NCBI GenBank assembly: GCA_021792405.1
Contig: JAJYUU010000009.1
Coordinates: 1 to 51,302 of the forward strand
Reading direction: 5' to 3'
DNA length: 51,302 nt
Source: Actinomycetes bacterium
GTDB lineage: Bacteria > Actinomycetota > Actinomycetes > Streptosporangiales > Streptosporangiaceae
The position numbers and the translations under genes were made by a program. The notes beneath the pieces are model-generated. The model saw only the letters and a program-made list of their open reading frames with translations, was not told the origin of the DNA and made no database searches. This document shows positions 9,201-17,293 of this stretch, in pieces. Every line of letters starts with the position of its first letter. Within the stretch, counting starts at the first letter, position 1.

Positions 9201-10730
9201 CCGGAAGGTCATGTTCGTGCCGTTGCTGACCTGGCTGATGTCGTCCATGACCTTGAACGACGCAGCCGTGTACCTGCTGGGGTCATCGACGGTGTCGCAG
9301 CTATTCGGATCCGCCGCAACGCTGTCGACCACGTCGGTGTTCGCGGCATCTGCCGCCGGGCCAGGCCAGCCGGTGTGAGAGTTGATGGCGTCAATCCAGG
9401 TGAGGGTCACCTCGGGGTCAGCGGCGCAGTCCGAGGCGTACAACTCGTGGACCTGGAATTCCGCCGACAGGATGTTCGCCGTCGAGGAACTGCTCACCAG
9501 GCTCTGGCCCTTGTCGGAGCCCTGGGTCTGCACTGGCAGCGCGATCTGGTACAGCGCGTAGTCAGTGTCCTGGTACTGGCAGGAGCCTTGCTGGAAGTTG
9601 TCATAGCCGACCGGTGAGCTGGTGTACGAACTCCAGTCCCAGTGCGAGCCCGGGCAGTCTGACTGCACCGGATCGTAATCTTGCTCGTTACCCTGAGATG
9701 TCACATCCGGGTCGAAGTACACCGGGTACCGTGTCGACCGCGACGCCAGCATGGCCGCATCCGGAACCAGCGACAAGAACTGCCCCCCACCCGAAACGGC
9801 AACCCCCAGACCAGACTCGCGGGCACCGCCCGCCGGGCCGAGCACAGAAGAGAACCGCGCGCCGCCGGGCGCCGCCAGACCCGCGCCCGCAACCCGCGCC
9901 GCCGCCGCCCCGCTCCCCGGCGCGCCTAGCTGCACAGACGAGGAGTCCCACATCCGCGACGGCGGCGAGACGAACGCGCCACCGGGAAACGGCGCCCGCA
10001 ACCCGCCGCCAGCCGCGGGCGCCAGCCGCAACCCCGACACGCGCAGCCGCACTCCCGCGACCCGGCGCGCCGCCGCCGCGGACGAGGCGACCAGCACCTC
10101 ATCGAACCCGCCCGCCGACGAGCTCGTCGCCGTCAGCACCAGGCTCACTCCCGGAAGCACGTCCCGGTAGGTCGCCGACGACCCCGACACCTGCGGTGCA
10201 GGCAGCCGGCCCGGCCACCACAACTCCAGCCGTCCGCCTGCCTGCCAGATTTCCGCCACCGGCCCCGTCCCGCCAGCCGAGAACGACACCCCGTCGCCCG
10301 GGACCGCCGCCGGCACCAGCCGCCCGGCGGCCCGCCGCAACGTCGTGTTCACCGGCACCCAGCCCCAGCCGCGCCGGACCCGCACCGGCAGCACGTACGA
10401 CTTCACCCCGATGACCCCGTCGGGCTGCGCCGTCACCAGCTGCGTCGCCGTTGTCAGCGCCGATGCCACCACCGGATGCCCGCTGGCCTCCGCGGTCCGC
10501 ACCGCCGCCGCCAGGCCCGAGCCCTGGCCGGCACCAGCCGGACTCAGCTGCGGCAGAGTACCCGCGGCAGGAGAAGCCTGCGCGGGCGGATTCCACGGCG
10601 TCCCGACCCCCGCCGGCGTACCCAGCGTCACGGCAGCGGCGGCGGCAGCCAGCCCTGCCGTCACCCCGGCTACCGCAAGCGCGGCTGTCGCTATCAGACC
10701 CGTCACCCGGCACGGAAAGCCAGCCCTCAT
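6276..10730 (-). CDS. large secreted protein with degenerate C-terminal SGNH-hydrolase-like domain
   Basis: The protein has 1484 residues from the ATG at 10730, which has GGGGA upstream; an in-frame ATG at 10790 lacks a ribosome site. The signal peptide is MRAGFPCRVTGLIATAALAV and onwards. The first 350 residues resemble the leader of actinobacterial RHS-neighbour proteins. Residues about 380-560 look like a DNRLRE-type beta domain (FQVHELYASDC, MTFRLWEKGD, LYFTYIDTPNKPG), followed by Ig/FN3-like segments. From about residue 1270 the order of blocks matches secreted GDSL/SGNH hydrolases (GDNVIDGFG, LFSRLDRDVLLEPDVGTVVI, GDHANLSFAGYAALA). By eye, all four name-giving residues are changed: Ser to Asn1272, Gly to Ala about 1314, Asn to Gln1354, His to Asn1458. 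It is therefore probably a binding domain rather than an enzyme. It lies upstream of and in line with the RHS gene, suggesting a joint role at the cell surface. Confidence 0.85.
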   Translation of the reverse strand: MRAGFPCRVTGLIATAALAVAGVTAGLAAAAAAVTLGTPAGVGTPWNPPAQASPAAGTLPQLSPAGAGQGSGLAAAVRTAEASGHPVVASALTTATQLVTAQPDGVIGVKSYVLPVRVRRGWGWVPVNTTLRRAAGRLVPAAVPGDGVSFSAGGTGPVAEIWQAGGRLELWWPGRLPAPQVSGSSATYRDVLPGVSLVLTATSSSAGGFDEVLVASSAAAARRVAGVRLRVSGLRLAPAAGGGLRAPFPGGAFVSPPSRMWDSSSVQLGAPGSGAAAARVAGAGLAAPGGARFSSVLGPAGGARESGLGVAVSGGGQFLSLVPDAAMLASRSTRYPVYFDPDVTSQGNEQDYDPVQSDCPGSHWDWSSYTSSPVGYDNFQQGSCQYQDTDYALYQIALPVQTQGSDKGQSLVSSSSTANILSAEFQVHELYASDCAADPEVTLTWIDAINSHTGWPGPAADAANTDVVDSVAADPNSCDTVDDPSRYTAASFKVMDDISQVSNGTNMTFRLWEKGDTSEDDHMQFSDNPDLYFTYIDTPNKPGQLKASTGSSDSGNVDCDTNNPDGNPSASGLPHMGKFSAAGGPYLWADFSTGDGNTTTDQFRYWIETTTGTQDTTRSSYFSGTGELDQPVTSAFAGDLSDTQVVAYQAQSTITYNSTTYYSGWSPACYLAVYPDDPAGPAITPDFSGDPTAGQTAQFTITQSAGDTAAEFVWSLDGQPPASGIPAAQTCTPASSACTLSGGSATVTVTVPSPGPHELWVYEIDAGGNSSVADDVLFDGGGDAQYSYTSGSTLAANFDAALSAGRPFDNQMISSAAGSPGTADGNGSGSALDELQLQDAGWKPGQMVMVDGATFTLPDFGTADTPDNLLAADQLIGAGTGGAKGSALVFLAASTGANATVPGLVTGEPGNTAVVGDVTVPPVAGGTTVTGTGCTTVSAGDLTAAGTCVPASGVVNYASGCAAGGYTSYDLTVPDWIGGPLSEAAVYTADRDTASGQQADSPAVYAFAVPIDPACTVTSVQLPDVGDSVLPPAGLAGPLPGLHIFGLAVRNNTTATPEVNGASVPAPSGQAWTGAVESPVQDAYTPPSGVTWGDQTFRYELTPDVSAAAGTGRVRIQLSDPGFLSGDGTGPLQIGAATIATSYDGAVPGQAPVALTFGGSTSVTIPEGGVIYSDPLTLPFNVTAGSPLLVSVWIQNTVLPVLPQNAWPSGGSQWWASSSPAPNQTGDQTGTPFTASTGGSDGALSVLTGVDVTTPAEIASAGEPTTVVAGDNVIDGFGTDVLSDAANIPSKRLAGQIYSQKLAGGTSPIDAGVAANQILTDDPALGGVSLFSRLDRDVLLEPDVGTVVIDEGLQDLLSNSAATGQDIEGALQALTNILNGWGVTVTIGTLTPCSGYTGPGGDTCGSTADGYRQSVNTWLRGGTGISLPNCVADFSAAVGDGATPDALQSSFDSGDHANLSFAGYAALAPKAGSCGFTANANDAG

Positions 10731-11018
10731 AGTGCGTTCCCCAGCTCCGCTCTCCCCAGGGACGCCCGGCGCGCAGCCCCGGCACATCAACGATCGCTGA
10801 CCGGGCTAAACCATTCCTAACAAGCCGCTAAGTGATACGCGGAGGACGAACTCGCACGCAGCAGCACCGCAGTCGCGGTGGTCTGGCGCGAAGTACAGGA
10901 GCAGGGATTCCCGTGCTGGTGTAAAAGATGCGCAAGTCGCATAATCAGCCTCAGGCATACCAGACCGGCAGGCGGGCGCTGAGAAACACAAGTGCCCGCA
11001 TGATGCTTCAGGGGGAGC
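10731..11018. promoter_or_regulatory. divergent control region between the RHS locus and the SARP gene
   Basis: This stretch of 288 bp has no gene. It holds GATGCGCAAGTCGCATAATC at about 10928-10947, a short inverted repeat (ATGCG/CGCAT) ending in a CATAAT box that could be the -10 of the regulator gene. The region next to the start at 11019 contains an 18-bp tandem repeat, listed separately. Assignment of promoters is inference. Confidence 0.3.
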
Positions 11019-11035
11019 ATGATGCATCAGGGGGA
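10999..11035 (+). repeat. 18-bp tandem repeat over the SARP start codon
   Basis: Two copies of CATGATGCWTCAGGGGGA lie at 10999-11016 and 11018-11035, with one mismatch and a 19-bp period. Each copy carries ATGATG and a ribosome-site-like CAGGGGGA. The GGGGGAG of copy one serves the ATG pair at 11019/11022 inside copy two. It could be a slippage duplication of the translation start, or a direct-repeat binding site of the type SARP proteins use, although SARP repeats usually have 11- or 22-bp spacing. Confidence 0.7.
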
Positions 11036-12179
11036 AACGGGTCCTAACTCGAGTTCAAGCCCTGGCAGCCTCATCCGGCAGCATCGCCGCGCTGCCGGAA
11101 TTACCCAGCGCCAGTTAGCCACCGCTGCCCAGGTCAGCATCGGCGCCATACGCGACCTCGAGCAAGGCCTGACTCTCCGGCCGAACGCCAGCTCGGCACG
11201 GCGGCTGGCACGCACGCTGGGCGTCAGCCCCGGAAATCTCACATTGGCCGCCGGCGGCCATGGTTCCGATCGCCGGGAATCCACGGCACCGGGCAGGCCA
11301 CGCGGAGCCGGCAAGCTGCGGCCGTGGCGCCTGGAACTGCGGATCCTCGGCCCGCTGACCGCCGCCCGCGACGGCGTCAACATCCCGCTCAGGCCAGCCA
11401 GGCAGCGGACAGTCCTCGGAATGCTGGCGACAAGCCCCAGCCAGGTCGTCAGCCGCAGCCAGCTCGAGGACGCCCTATGGGGTGATGCGCCGCCCCGCAA
11501 CGCGGCAACGATGATCCACTCCTACGTCAGCTCGCTGCGGCGGAATCTCGATCCCGGCCACCAGGCCCGGGCCAGGGACGGCATTGTCGCCTCAGCCGGC
11601 TCGGGCTACCAGCTGAACACAGCCGACATTGAGCTCGACCTCGACATCTTTCACCGCCTCCTGACCGACGCCAGGGCCGCGCGCGAAGCCGGCGAACTTT
11701 CCCTGTCCTGCAAGGCATACACGCAGGCACTCGGACTGTGGCGAGGCGACCCGCTGGCCGACATCCAGAGCCTCAGCTGCCACCCAGCGGTCACCGCACT
11801 AGCCCGGCTACGCGACCGGACAGTCATCGAATACGCAGAAACCAGCCAGGCACTCGGCCGCCACGACGGACCGCTGCACCACCTGGAACTGCTCGCCGAG
11901 CGCGAACCATTCAACGAGCGGGCACTCGCCTGCTACATGATCGCCCTGGCCGGCAGCGGCCAGCACGCCGCCGCACTGCAAACCTTCCAGCAGATCCGCC
12001 GCCGGCTCAGCACCGATCTCGGCCTGCCGCCAGGACCGGAACTGCGAGCAGCCCACGCCAGCGTCCTGCAACAGCAAGTGCAAGTCACGTCGTCCGCCCC
12101 GTGGTTTGACTGCGCGCCGACCCGCGCGCCTGCCCTACCCGGCGCGCGGCCCGCGCCGCCGCCCATGCGAAGCCGTTAG
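11019..12179 (+). CDS. XRE-SARP/BTAD family transcriptional regulator
   Basis: The product has 386 residues. Residues about 18-72 form an XRE-type helix-turn-helix (LIRQHRRAAGITQRQLATAA, then IGAIRDLEQG). Residues about 105-200 form the OmpR-like winged helix of SARP proteins (LRILGPLTA, RQRTVLGMLA, LEDALWGDAPPRNAATMIHSYVSSLRR, GSGYQL). The remainder is the bacterial transcriptional activation domain (DLDIFHRLL, ALGLWRGDPLAD, AEREPFNERALACYMIAL, DLGLPPGPELR). SARPs are activators, often of secondary metabolism, that bind direct repeats near the -35. No AAA or TPR domain follows, so it is a short SARP with an added DNA-binding domain. The start may be ATG 11019 or 11022; the latter is better spaced from GGGGGAG. 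It is divergent from the RHS locus, a plausible target (inference), and its stop lies 8 bp from that of ispH. Confidence 0.9.
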   Translation: MMHQGETGPNSSSSPGSLIRQHRRAAGITQRQLATAAQVSIGAIRDLEQGLTLRPNASSARRLARTLGVSPGNLTLAAGGHGSDRRESTAPGRPRGAGKLRPWRLELRILGPLTAARDGVNIPLRPARQRTVLGMLATSPSQVVSRSQLEDALWGDAPPRNAATMIHSYVSSLRRNLDPGHQARARDGIVASAGSGYQLNTADIELDLDIFHRLLTDARAAREAGELSLSCKAYTQALGLWRGDPLADIQSLSCHPAVTALARLRDRTVIEYAETSQALGRHDGPLHHLELLAEREPFNERALACYMIALAGSGQHAAALQTFQQIRRRLSTDLGLPPGPELRAAHASVLQQQVQVTSSAPWFDCAPTRAPALPGARPAPPPMRSR

Positions 12180-12187
12180 CTGGCCGG

Positions 12188-13147
12188 TCAGGCCTGACCC
12201 GCAGCGGGCTTCCGGAGCTCGCGCGGCAGGCCGAAGGCCATGCGCTCGCGCACCGCCTCGACCTCCTCGACGTCGGCGAACCCGTTGTCGGCGAGCCACC
12301 CCAGCACGCCGTCCACCAGGTTCTCGGGCACCGAGGCGCCACTAGTCACGCCGACGGTGTGCACGCCATCAAGCCAGGACAGCTCGACGTCAGAGGCGTC
12401 ATCGACTAGGTAGGCGGCGCGCGCGCCGGCTTCCTTGGCCACCTCGACGAGACGGACCGAGTTCGACGAGTTACCCGAGCCGACAACGATCACCACGTCC
12501 GACTCCGCCGCGATCTGCTTGACCGCGGTCTGGCGGTTCTGGGTCGCGTAGCAGATGTCGTCGCTCGGCGGGTCCAGCAGCTGCGGGAATCGCTGCCGCA
12601 GCACAGCCACGGTCTGCGTGGTTTCATCGACCGAGAGCGTCGTCTGCGACAGCCAGGCGACCTTGGCCGGGTCCCTGACCTCTACCGAGTCGCAGCCAGC
12701 CGGACCATCCACAAGGTGAATGTTGGCCGGAGCCTCACCGGTCGTGCCGACGACCTCCTCGTGGCCCTCGTGGCCGATGAGCAGGATGTCGTAGTCCTGC
12801 GCGGCGAACCGGCGCGCCTCATTGTGCACCTTGGTCACCAGCGGGCAGGTAGCGTCGATGGTCCGCAGGCCGCGGCCCATCGCCCGCTCGCGCACGTCCG
12901 GGGACACGCCATGCGCGGAGAACACCACAACCGCCCCTTCCGGGACGGCCTCGGTCTCGTCGACAAAAATCGCGCCACGCTCTTCCAGCGTTCGGACAAC
13001 ATGAGTGTTATGCACGATTTGCTTGCGCACGTATACAGGCGCGCCGAAGCGCTCCAGCGCGACCTCGACGGTCTGGACGGCCCGGTCAACGCCCGCGCAG
13101 TAGCCACGGGGCTTGGCGAGCAGCACTCGGCGGGGCGGGGCTGACAT
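12188..13147 (-). CDS. ispH: 4-hydroxy-3-methylbut-2-enyl diphosphate reductase
   Basis: This is the last enzyme of the MEP isoprenoid pathway, reducing HMBPP to IPP and DMAPP at a [4Fe-4S] cluster in the cytoplasm. The 319 residues carry the three cluster cysteines Cys17 (PRGYCAGV), Cys101 (DATCPLV) and Cys199 ([10 protein letters not shown]). They also carry the substrate-binding His46 (QIVHNTHV), His79 (SAHG) and His126 (GHEGHEE), and the SxN loop (GSGNSSNS). Length and ends are normal for IspH/LytB. The start at 13147 has no clear ribosome site but lies 6 nt after TAGACT, a layout typical of leaderless messages. It is followed in the opposite direction by the lipid-droplet-type gene and xseAB, a common actinobacterial neighbourhood. 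Confidence 0.97.
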   Translation of the reverse strand: MSAPPRRVLLAKPRGYCAGVDRAVQTVEVALERFGAPVYVRKQIVHNTHVVRTLEERGAIFVDETEAVPEGAVVVFSAHGVSPDVRERAMGRGLRTIDATCPLVTKVHNEARRFAAQDYDILLIGHEGHEEVVGTTGEAPANIHLVDGPAGCDSVEVRDPAKVAWLSQTTLSVDETTQTVAVLRQRFPQLLDPPSDDICYATQNRQTAVKQIAAESDVVIVVGSGNSSNSVRLVEVAKEAGARAAYLVDDASDVELSWLDGVHTVGVTSGASVPENLVDGVLGWLADNGFADVEEVEAVRERMAFGLPRELRKPAAGQA

Positions 13148-13153
13148 GCCGCC

Positions 13154-13159
13154 AGTCTA
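13154..13159 (-). promoter_or_regulatory. putative -10 box of leaderless ispH
   Basis: On the minus strand TAGACT is followed by GGCGGC and then the ATG at 13147. TANNNT placed 6-7 nt before a start codon with no Shine-Dalgarno sequence is the known signature of actinobacterial leaderless promoters. Confidence 0.5.
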
Positions 13160-13326
13160 GGTGATCCGCACCTGGGCACAGCCAGACACCGGTCCGGCTT
13201 GAGCGGCCGGCTGCCCGCTTCCGTCGCGCTGGCGGCCGGAACCGGGCCCCTGAGTGCCTCGCACTCACCCGGGGACAGCAACAATGATCCAGAGCATTGC
13301 GGTTCGCTGAGGGAGAAGGATCGCCG

Positions 13327-13842
13327 ATGGGCATCCCGCAGGTTCCCGACCGGGTGAGGCGAGTGCCTGCGCTGGCCCTGCGAGCCGTCTTCGCCGGACT
13401 CGGGCGGGTCCTGCTGGCAGCCGACCGTCCGCTGGCCAGGGCGGGGCAGGTGGCAGCCCGCGCCGATGATGACGACTGGCGATCGCGCCAGCCGGCTCAG
13501 CGCCGGCCAGCTCCGACGGCGCCGCCCGGGTCACGCTGGCGCTCGCTGGACCCCACGGGCAACGTCCGGCTGCTCTCGGACGAGCATCTGGATGACGAGG
13601 ACCAAGCCGGCCAGGAGCCAGCCAGGGCTCGCATCTCCAGCCGGGAGCCTGCCCAATCTCAGCCAGCACTGCCGCTCGCCAACTATGACGACTTGTCGCT
13701 CGCCTCGATCCGGGCCCGCCTGCGCGGTCTCGACGTCAGCCAGCTGCGCATCCTGGCCGAGTACGAGAGCAAGAATGCCGAGCGGCCGGAGGTGCTCGGC
13801 ATGTTCGAGCGCCGGATCGACAAGCTCCAGGCGGAAGAGTGA
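13327..13842 (+). CDS. lipid droplet-associated-type protein upstream of xseA
   Basis: The product has 171 residues. The ATG at 13327 follows a strong GAGGGAGAAGGA. The N-terminus (IPQVPDRVRRVPALALRAVFAGLGRVLLAADRP) can form an amphipathic, Ala/Leu-rich helix. A long polar, disordered, Pro/Arg-rich middle follows. The C-terminal 55 residues (YDDLSLASIRARLRGLDVSQ, then LRILAEYESKNAERPEVLGMF) resemble the conserved tail of proteins annotated as lipid droplet-associated in actinobacteria and found between ispH and xseA. That position and tail are the basis of the call; I cannot verify the function from sequence. It probably shares a transcript with xseA, 15 bp downstream. Confidence 0.6.
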   Translation: MGIPQVPDRVRRVPALALRAVFAGLGRVLLAADRPLARAGQVAARADDDDWRSRQPAQRRPAPTAPPGSRWRSLDPTGNVRLLSDEHLDDEDQAGQEPARARISSREPAQSQPALPLANYDDLSLASIRARLRGLDVSQLRILAEYESKNAERPEVLGMFERRIDKLQAEE

Positions 13843-13857
13843 TGAGCAGGAGCCATC

Positions 13858-15063
13858 GTGCCGCTAGAGACCTCTGAGCAGTCACCCGTGCCGGTTCGCA
13901 CCGTGCTGCGGCTGGTCGGCGAGTGGATCGGCCGACTCGGCAGGGTCTGGGTGGAAGGCCAGATCGCCGAGCTGACCAGGCGCGGCGGCACCGCCTTCAT
14001 CACGCTGCGGGACCCGGTTGCCGCGGTGTCGGCGAGGGTCATCTGCAGCACTGCCGTGCTTGACGCGACCAGCCCGCCGCCAGCCGTCGGCGCCAGGGTC
14101 GTCATCTGGGCCAAGCCCGAGTTCAACTCCGCGAAGGGCTCGTTCGCGCTGACTGCCAGCCAGATCAAGGCCGTCGGAATCGGCGAGCTGCTAGCCCGGC
14201 TCGAGCGGCGGCGGGTGGCACTGGCGGCCGAAGGACTATTTGCCGCCGAACGCAAGCGCAAGCTGCCCTTCCTGCCCGGCACCGTTGGCCTGATCTGCGG
14301 GCGTGACTCGGCGGCCGAGCGAGACGTCCTCAGGAACGCCGCGCGCCGCTGGCCGGCTGTCCGGTTCCGGGTCGAGCAAGTCGCCGTCCAGGGATCGCGC
14401 GCCAGCGAGGAGATAGTCGATGCGCTGCAACGGCTTGACGCGGACCGGTCCGTCGACGTGATCATCATTGCCCGCGGCGGCGGCTCGGTTGAGGACTTGC
14501 TGCCGTTCTCGGATGAGGAGCTGGTCCGCGCAGTCGCTGCCTGCGTCACGCCGGTGGTCAGCGCGATCGGGCACGAGCAGGATGTGCCGCTGCTTGACCT
14601 GGTGGCCGACGTCCGGGCTTCGACGCCCACCGACGCGGCCAGGCGCGCCGTCCCCGACGTTGCCGAACAGCTCGAGCTGATCGGCCAGCTCCGGTCTCGC
14701 GCCCGCAGGTCGCTGGCCGGCCGCCTGGACCGGGAGAGCTCCTGGCTGGCGGCTATGACCTCGCGCCCAGCGCTGGCCAGCCCGATGCGCGAGATCGACC
14801 GTCAGCAGGAGATGATTCTCGGTCTTGCCGATCGTGCCCGCCGGGCCGTCGGCGGCCGGCTGAACCAGGCCAGCGACGACCTGGCGCACATGAGGGCGCG
14901 GCTGATCGCCCTGTCACCGGCGGCCACGCTGCGCCGGGGCTACGCGATCGTGCAGCAGGCCGACTCCGCGGTGGTGCTGTCTGCTGATCAGGTGACCGAG
15001 GGAGAGCTGCTATCGGTCCGGTTCGCCGACAGCCAGCTGCCGGTGACGGCCGGCCGCCACTAG
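13858..15063 (+). CDS. xseA: exodeoxyribonuclease VII large subunit
   Basis: The product has 401 residues from a GTG preceded by AGGAG. This subunit carries the nuclease activity of ExoVII, which degrades single-stranded DNA to oligonucleotides with XseB. The N-terminal OB fold spans about residues 15-110 ([20 protein letters not shown] and onwards). The catalytic region follows ([64 protein letters not shown]). The C-terminal third is an Arg-rich coiled coil that binds XseB, ending in a short beta tail ([11 protein letters not shown]). It lies in an operon-like series with the preceding gene and xseB. Its TAG stop overlaps a possible -10 box for xseB. Confidence 0.97.
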   Translation: MPLETSEQSPVPVRTVLRLVGEWIGRLGRVWVEGQIAELTRRGGTAFITLRDPVAAVSARVICSTAVLDATSPPPAVGARVVIWAKPEFNSAKGSFALTASQIKAVGIGELLARLERRRVALAAEGLFAAERKRKLPFLPGTVGLICGRDSAAERDVLRNAARRWPAVRFRVEQVAVQGSRASEEIVDALQRLDADRSVDVIIIARGGGSVEDLLPFSDEELVRAVAACVTPVVSAIGHEQDVPLLDLVADVRASTPTDAARRAVPDVAEQLELIGQLRSRARRSLAGRLDRESSWLAAMTSRPALASPMREIDRQQEMILGLADRARRAVGGRLNQASDDLAHMRARLIALSPAATLRRGYAIVQQADSAVVLSADQVTEGELLSVRFADSQLPVTAGRH

Positions 15064-15066
15064 TCT
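15061..15066 (+). promoter_or_regulatory. putative -10 box of leaderless xseB, overlapping the xseA stop
   Basis: TAGTCT begins with the xseA stop codon TAG and stands 6 nt before the GTG at 15073. No Shine-Dalgarno sequence precedes that GTG. The geometry fits a leaderless internal promoter, although translational coupling to xseA is an alternative. Confidence 0.4.
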
Positions 15067-15072
15067 GATGAC

Positions 15073-15366
15073 GTGGCATCGGCAGGTAGCGCGGACGACA
15101 GCGGCCCGGGCGGCAGGGTGAGGGCGAAGCCGGCCGCCGGCGACCCGGCTCGTCCCCCGTACGAGCAAGCCAGGGACGAGCTGACCGAGCTGGTCAAGCG
15201 CCTGGAGGCGGGCGGCCTCACCCTGGAGCAATCGCTTCAGCTGTGGGAACGCGGCGAGCAGCTGGCAGCCATTTGCGAGGAGTGGCTCGAAGGCGCCCGT
15301 GCGCGGCTGGCCACCGCGCTGGCCAGTCAGCAGGAGGCCAGGCCCGCACCGGGCGCGCCGTTCTAG
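15073..15366 (+). CDS. xseB: exodeoxyribonuclease VII small subunit
   Basis: The product has 97 residues. The core (YEQARDELTELVKRLEAGGL, then TLEQSLQLWERGEQLAAICEEWLEGARARL) is the two-helix hairpin of XseB that binds the XseA coiled coil. The first 30 residues are a low-complexity extension. A GTG at 15118 is an in-frame alternative start that would shorten it to about 82 residues, closer to the usual length. It begins 9 bp after the xseA stop. Confidence 0.93.
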   Translation: MASAGSADDSGPGGRVRAKPAAGDPARPPYEQARDELTELVKRLEAGGLTLEQSLQLWERGEQLAAICEEWLEGARARLATALASQQEARPAPGAPF

Positions 15367-15391
15367 CGTCGCTGCGCCCGGCTCGAGCGCG

Positions 15392-16003
15392 CTACGCCGA
15401 CCGGACGTGCAGCCTGGACAGCACCTCCAGCACGCCGTCGGCGAGCTCGCGGGCCCGCGCGGTGTCGGGAGCCAGCGAGACTTCTGCCGCGGCAAGCATC
15501 ATCGCCCCGGTCATCACGATCGCCGCGGCGTCACCGAGCGGCTCGCCGCTGCGCGCGAAGAACTCGGTATTGCGGCTCACCCAGGCCGACAGCCGCTGCC
15601 GCCAGATGACCTCGAATCCCGGCGGGCCGTCGCCGCGCGCGAACATGCCGACTAGCTCGCGCTGCTCGATGCAGACGTCCAGGTAGCCGCGCGCGCCTGT
15701 CAGCAGCAGCAGCATCGGATCGGTAGTTCCCCGGTCCCGGCACTCGCGCACGGCCTGCCGGGTCCGCCTGTCGTGCTCGTTGTGGACTTCATCGAACAGG
15801 GCCAGATACAAGTCGGCCTTGCCGGCAAAATGGTGGTACATGCTACCGACGCTCGCCCCGGCCAGCGCGACGATGTCGGTTACGCCCGCCTGCGCGTAAC
15901 CCTCGCGCATGAAAACCTCGCGCGCCGCTGCCAGCAGCACAGCTCGCGTAGCTGCGCCGCGATCAGCGGCACGGCCAGCGTGCGTTACCTGATCTGCAGT
16001 CAA
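15392..16003 (-). CDS. TetR/AcrR family transcriptional regulator
   Basis: The product has 203 residues. The N-terminal helix-turn-helix spans about residues 18-65 ([20 protein letters not shown], then [26 protein letters not shown]). The C-terminal helical ligand domain is of the type seen in many actinobacterial TetR proteins and names no ligand. The translation starts with TTG at 16003, which has no good ribosome site. An AGGAG lies about 24 bp upstream, but the in-frame codons between it and the TTG offer only CTG, so the true start is uncertain. It is convergent with xseB and divergent from glpX, so the target is unclear. Confidence 0.9.
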   Translation of the reverse strand: MTADQVTHAGRAADRGAATRAVLLAAAREVFMREGYAQAGVTDIVALAGASVGSMYHHFAGKADLYLALFDEVHNEHDRRTRQAVRECRDRGTTDPMLLLLTGARGYLDVCIEQRELVGMFARGDGPPGFEVIWRQRLSAWVSRNTEFFARSGEPLGDAAAIVMTGAMMLAAAEVSLAPDTARARELADGVLEVLSRLHVRSA

Positions 16004-16138
16004 TGCGCCCGGCGTTCTGGTCAGTTACTCCTGCGGGTGACCTCGTGCGAGGTGGCCTGGTGTCGGGGTAGGCAGGCGGGCCAGCCATCCCGCTACATAG
16101 GATTCCACCACAGGCCACCGACAGGGAAGGTGCTGGCG

Positions 16139-17293
16139 ATGAGCGACCAAGAGGCGGCCGGGATGCCTGGCATGCCGGGGGGCACCGCCGGCGATGGCGG
16201 GTTCGCCGGAGTCGCAGGGGCGCCTGGCATTCCCAGGCCGGCCGGGCATCTGGCCGGCGATCCGGGCCTTGCGGCTCCGGAGCCCGGCAGGCACGCGCCC
16301 GATCGGAACCTCGCGCTCGAGCTGGCCAGGGTCACCGAGGCCGGCGCCATGGCGTCGGCCCGATGGGTAGGCAGAGGCGACAAGAACGGCGCAGACGCGG
16401 CCGCCGTCAACGCGATGCGCCAACTCATCAACACGGTGTCGATGAATGGCGTGGTCGTGATCGGCGAAGGCGAGAAGGACGCCGCTCCGATGCTGTACAA
16501 CGGCGAGCAAGTCGGGGACGGCAGCGGCCCGCTCTGCGACGTGGCCGTCGACCCGATCGACGGCACCCGGCTCACGGCGAACGGGATGCCCAACGCGATC
16601 TCGGTGATCGCGGTCAGCGCCCGCGGCTCGATGTACGACCCGTCGGCCGTCTACTACATGTCCAAGCTCGTGACAGGCCCGGAAGCGGCGAGCGCCGTCG
16701 ACATCAACGCCTCGCCGGCCGCGAACATCGCGGCCGTCGCACGGGCGAAGAACTGCTCGCCGTCCGACGTGACCGTCGTCATGCTGGACCGCCCCCGGCA
16801 TGCCGAGCTCATCACGGCCGTCCGCCAGGCCGGTGCCCGGATCAAGCTGCTGACCGACGGGGACGTGGCCGGGGCAATCATGGCGGCACGGGAGGGCTCT
16901 GGCGTCGACTTGCTGCTTGGCATCGGCGGCACGCCGGAGGGCATCATCACCGCGTGCGCGATCAAGTGCCTTGGCGGCGTGATCCTCGGCAAGCTGGCGC
17001 CGCGGGATGATGCCGAGCGCGCCAGGGCGCTTGACGCCGGACACGACCTGGACCGCGTTCTCAGCACTGATGACCTAGTCGCGTCGGACGACGCGTTCTT
17101 CGCGGCAACCGGCATCACCGGCGGCGAACTGCTGGCCGGCGTCCGGTACCGGGCTGGCGGGGCGGTAACCCACTCGCTGGTGATGCGCGCACGCTCCGGC
17201 ACGGTCCGCAACATTCACAGCGAGCACCAGTTGTGGAAGCTCAGCGCCTACAGCGCGGTCGACTTCCACGGCGTCCCGTCGAAGGAGGCCTAA
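16139..17293 (+). CDS. glpX: class II fructose-1,6-bisphosphatase
   Basis: GlpX hydrolyses fructose 1,6-bisphosphate to fructose 6-phosphate in gluconeogenesis and is the main FBPase of most actinobacteria. The ATG at 16139 follows GGGAAGG with 8-nt spacing and gives 384 residues. The core starts at about residue 55 ([20 protein letters not shown]). It has the metal and substrate motifs [22 protein letters not shown] and VDPIDGTRL, then [20 protein letters not shown]. The first 54 residues are a Gly/Pro/Met-rich low-complexity extension not found in the compact enzyme family. The gene converges on, and overlaps by 4 bp, the DUF1707 gene. Confidence 0.96.
   Translation: MSDQEAAGMPGMPGGTAGDGGFAGVAGAPGIPRPAGHLAGDPGLAAPEPGRHAPDRNLALELARVTEAGAMASARWVGRGDKNGADAAAVNAMRQLINTVSMNGVVVIGEGEKDAAPMLYNGEQVGDGSGPLCDVAVDPIDGTRLTANGMPNAISVIAVSARGSMYDPSAVYYMSKLVTGPEAASAVDINASPAANIAAVARAKNCSPSDVTVVMLDRPRHAELITAVRQAGARIKLLTDGDVAGAIMAAREGSGVDLLLGIGGTPEGIITACAIKCLGGVILGKLAPRDDAERARALDAGHDLDRVLSTDDLVASDDAFFAATGITGGELLAGVRYRAGGAVTHSLVMRARSGTVRNIHSEHQLWKLSAYSAVDFHGVPSKEA

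Noticed and set aside
12180-12187. Terminator between the SARP and ispH genes
   Set aside because: Only 8 bp separate the stops, and no convincing hairpin is seen there.
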